Shown one piece after another: positions 62,054 to 64,000 of a DNA stretch of 64,000 nt. The translations under genes were made by a program, and so were the position numbers. Numbering within the stretch: position 1 is the stretch's first letter; the number at the start of each line of letters is the position of its first letter. Below the pieces are notes generated by a model. That model saw nothing but the letters and a program-made list of their open reading frames with translations. It was not told the DNA's origin and searched no databases. Origin of the DNA: Gracilimonas sp. (GTDB lineage Bacteria; Bacteroidota; Rhodothermia; Balneolales; Balneolaceae). The stretch spans positions 1 to 64,000 of the forward strand of contig JAKURD010000005.1 in the NCBI GenBank assembly GCA_022450045.1. Reading direction: 5' to 3'.

Positions 62054-64000
62054 ATGAGATCAGGTTTGAAAACGTTATCCGGATTATTCATAGCCACGCT
62101 GATTATAGCGGGCTGTACGTCACCCATTGATGCACCACGCGAATCAGAGATCGTTGGGCTTGTCTCACCGGTAACGTTGCAGCAAGATACAACTGAAATT
62201 GCTACGGCCGACTATTTTAAATCTCACTCACTTATCGATTCGGTTCAGGCACCGACAGGGCTTGAAGCCGAATTAAGCAGTAACAAATCTCTCATTACCA
62301 TAACAGGCTCGGTTCAGCAGCCACTTGATGTGCTTACAGTATGGGCTGACGGATATGCTTATGATCTTCTGATGAAGGCATCAAGTAAGAAAAAGGTCAC
62401 GATCACTTTTGATCCTGATGGCGACAATGTGTCATCTGTTAAGCTCAAGGGTGAGATGAATAACTGGAATCCGAATGCAGCCGTGCTCGAAAAAAACGGT
62501 GACGTTTGGGAAACAACCCTTTTGGTCAATAGGGGCATTTATCAATACGTATTTGTTGTAGATGGTAACGAAATGCCTGATCCAGATAATCCAAATACGA
62601 TTTCAAATGGTATGGGGGGAGCTAATTCCATCCTCACAGTGGGAAATCCTGATACTGAAAAACTGTATCTGGATACCTACGATCAATCCGGTCCTTCTGT
62701 TTATTTGAAAACTGAAGCTCCTGAAAATACGATTGTATTCTGGGAAAATTATCAGATAAACACTATATATCAGGATGGCAACGTAAGTTTTGAGATACCA
62801 TCTAATGCCCAGCTCATGGAGCGGTCACATCTCAGGGCATGGACCTTTGATGAGGAGGGAAGGGTATCAAATGATGTTTTGATTCCTCTCAGCAATGGAC
62901 GGATAATTGAATCAACAGAAGACCTTAACAGAAAAGACTATCAAAACTGGAATATGTATTTTGTTCTGATAGATCGTTTTAAGGATGGCAATCCCTCAAA
63001 TACAAAAAAAGTGGATGACCCGGATATTTATCCCAAAGCTAATTACTACGGTGGTGATTTAGCAGGGATCATCCAGAAAATAGAGGATGGTTATTTCGAA
63101 AGTATTGGTGTGAATACACTATGGTTGTCACCGATCACTCAAAACCCGGAAGGAGCTTACGGGTTATGGGATAAAGGCGGCGTCACCACTAAGTTTTCAG
63201 GCTACCATGGATACTGGCCCATATCATCCTCAAAAGTGGATTATCGGTTTGGAACGGAAGATGAGTTCCGTGAACTGCTGGATGTGGCGCATGTAAACAA
63301 TATTAGCGTAATCCTTGATTACGTGGCCAATCATGTTCACGAAGAACATCCTGTCTATCAAAGAAATCCCGATTGGGCAACCGATCTGTATCTGCCAGAT
63401 GGAACCCTGAATATTGGGCTCTGGGACGAACAACGCCTTACCACCTGGTTCGATACCTTTATGCCAACGCTGGATTTCTCAAGGGATGAAGTAGTGGAGA
63501 CGATGACGGATTCAGCTTTATTTTGGGTGAAAGAATTTGACCTGGATGGTTTTCGTCACGATGCCACCAAACATATTCAGCTTGAGTTCTGGAGAACCCT
63601 CACACGAAAGATCAAAGACTCCGTAACCATCCCAACGGGCAAACAAGTATTTCAGATCGGAGAGACCTATGGCAGCAGAGAATTGGTGGCAAGCTACATC
63701 AACTCGGGGATGTTAGACAGTCAGTTTGACTTTAATATGTATGATTCCGGCTTGAATACCTTCGGTCAGGGAAATTCCTTTGAACACCTTCGAACGCAGC
63801 TTCAGGAAAGTTTTAATTACTACGGATACCACAATCTAATGGGCTACATTTCAGGCAATCATGACAAAACGAGATTTATTACCCTGACGAGTGGGGAAGT
63901 AGCCTGGGATGAAGACGGCAAACTGGCCGGCTGGACCCGTGAGATCGAAGATCCGCAAGCTTTTGCTTACGACCGCCTGAGTATGTTCCATGCCTTCAAC
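62054..64000 (+). CDS. GH13 alpha-amylase-family lipoprotein, 3' end beyond the window
   Basis: The frame is open through the last base (649 codons seen). The signal ends TLIIAGC (lipid Cys21). A CBM48/AMPK-like module (GEMNNWNPNAAVLEKNGDVWE, YQYVFVVDGNEMPDPDNP) precedes the catalytic barrel (YFVLIDRFKDGNPSN, LGVNTLW-type GVNTLWLSPITQNPEG, VILDYVANHVHEEHP). Catalytic residues are Asp503 (GFRHDATKH), Glu537 (QIGETYGS) and Asp604 (SGNHDKTRF). It resembles neopullulanase/SusA-type outer-membrane or periplasmic amylases. It lies 12 nt after the secreted GH13 gene. Confidence 0.93.
   Translation, partial: MRSGLKTLSGLFIATLIIAGCTSPIDAPRESEIVGLVSPVTLQQDTTEIATADYFKSHSLIDSVQAPTGLEAELSSNKSLITITGSVQQPLDVLTVWADGYAYDLLMKASSKKKVTITFDPDGDNVSSVKLKGEMNNWNPNAAVLEKNGDVWETTLLVNRGIYQYVFVVDGNEMPDPDNPNTISNGMGGANSILTVGNPDTEKLYLDTYDQSGPSVYLKTEAPENTIVFWENYQINTIYQDGNVSFEIPSNAQLMERSHLRAWTFDEEGRVSNDVLIPLSNGRIIESTEDLNRKDYQNWNMYFVLIDRFKDGNPSNTKKVDDPDIYPKANYYGGDLAGIIQKIEDGYFESIGVNTLWLSPITQNPEGAYGLWDKGGVTTKFSGYHGYWPISSSKVDYRFGTEDEFRELLDVAHVNNISVILDYVANHVHEEHPVYQRNPDWATDLYLPDGTLNIGLWDEQRLTTWFDTFMPTLDFSRDEVVETMTDSALFWVKEFDLDGFRHDATKHIQLEFWRTLTRKIKDSVTIPTGKQVFQIGETYGSRELVASYINSGMLDSQFDFNMYDSGLNTFGQGNSFEHLRTQLQESFNYYGYHNLMGYISGNHDKTRFITLTSGEVAWDEDGKLAGWTREIEDPQAFAYDRLSMFHAFN

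Noticed and set aside
1..64000. CRISPR arrays, rRNA, riboswitches and prophage
   Set aside because: I looked for regular short repeats with spacers, rRNA cores, B12/SAM/lysine leader motifs and phage structural genes and saw none.

Overview
The window looks like chromosomal DNA of a marine or halophilic member of the Balneolota (Balneolaceae-like), within or next to the Bacteroidota/Rhodothermota group. This is inferred from a SusC/SusD/SusE uptake locus, a type IX secretion tail (NYPNPFNP type) on a GH13 enzyme, many lipoproteins with Bacteroidota-type lipoboxes, a fused IcmF-like acyl-CoA mutase, and the run thrS-infC-rpmI-rplT-pheS-pheT-zapA. No rRNA, CRISPR array or prophage was seen. One tRNA (Val, GAC) is present.

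Layout. 1-540: right end of an IS3-family element whose transposase has lost its first catalytic Asp. 950-2742: a small secreted four-cysteine peptide, a six-bladed beta-propeller lipoprotein and a single-cysteine thioredoxin-like lipoprotein, with a strong hairpin after the peptide gene; this is the most intriguing accessory cluster. 2832-5726 (minus): LolC/E-type permease and lysS. 6345-10107: a large unknown lipoprotein and a DUF5723-like outer-membrane protein. 10489-13596 (minus): a MnmC/DAO-like FAD oxidase, then nicotinamidase and nicotinate phosphoribosyltransferase (NAD salvage). 13652-15621 (minus): an LpoB-like and a COG3014-like lipoprotein. 15682-21800 (plus): Ig-like lipoprotein, MscS channel, IcmF-like mutase. 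21982-31637 (minus): a long block from thrS through infC, L35, L20, PheS, PheT, a coiled-coil protein, ZapA, a YmdB-like phosphoesterase and LolD to a YfgM-like protein. 31800-42500: PAS histidine kinase, tRNA-Val, nusB, PPP phosphatase, ychF, amidohydrolase, adenosine deaminase, polA. 42500-47171: a repeat-rich zone with an IS256 copy flanked by an exact 8-bp target duplication, a ketoacyl synthase III and a Qnr-like pentapeptide protein. 47172-51601: carotenoid-type desaturase, two tandem rhomboid proteases, ispG. 51602-64000: an alpha-glucan utilisation locus (two LacI-type operators, SusC, SusD, SusE, LacI regulator, a GH13 with a T9SS tail, and a GH13 lipoprotein cut by the window end).

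Points of interest: the SusD protein carries an inserted module that closely matches a domain of the neighbouring SusE protein; two near-identical 16-bp palindromes lie 215 bp apart before susC; infC appears to start at AUC, 18 nt after thrS; at least seven kinds of short palindromic or dispersed intergenic repeat occur, including a ~167-bp element present twice (5852 and 46807) around a perfect 20-26-bp palindrome. No REP-associated transposase lies in the window.
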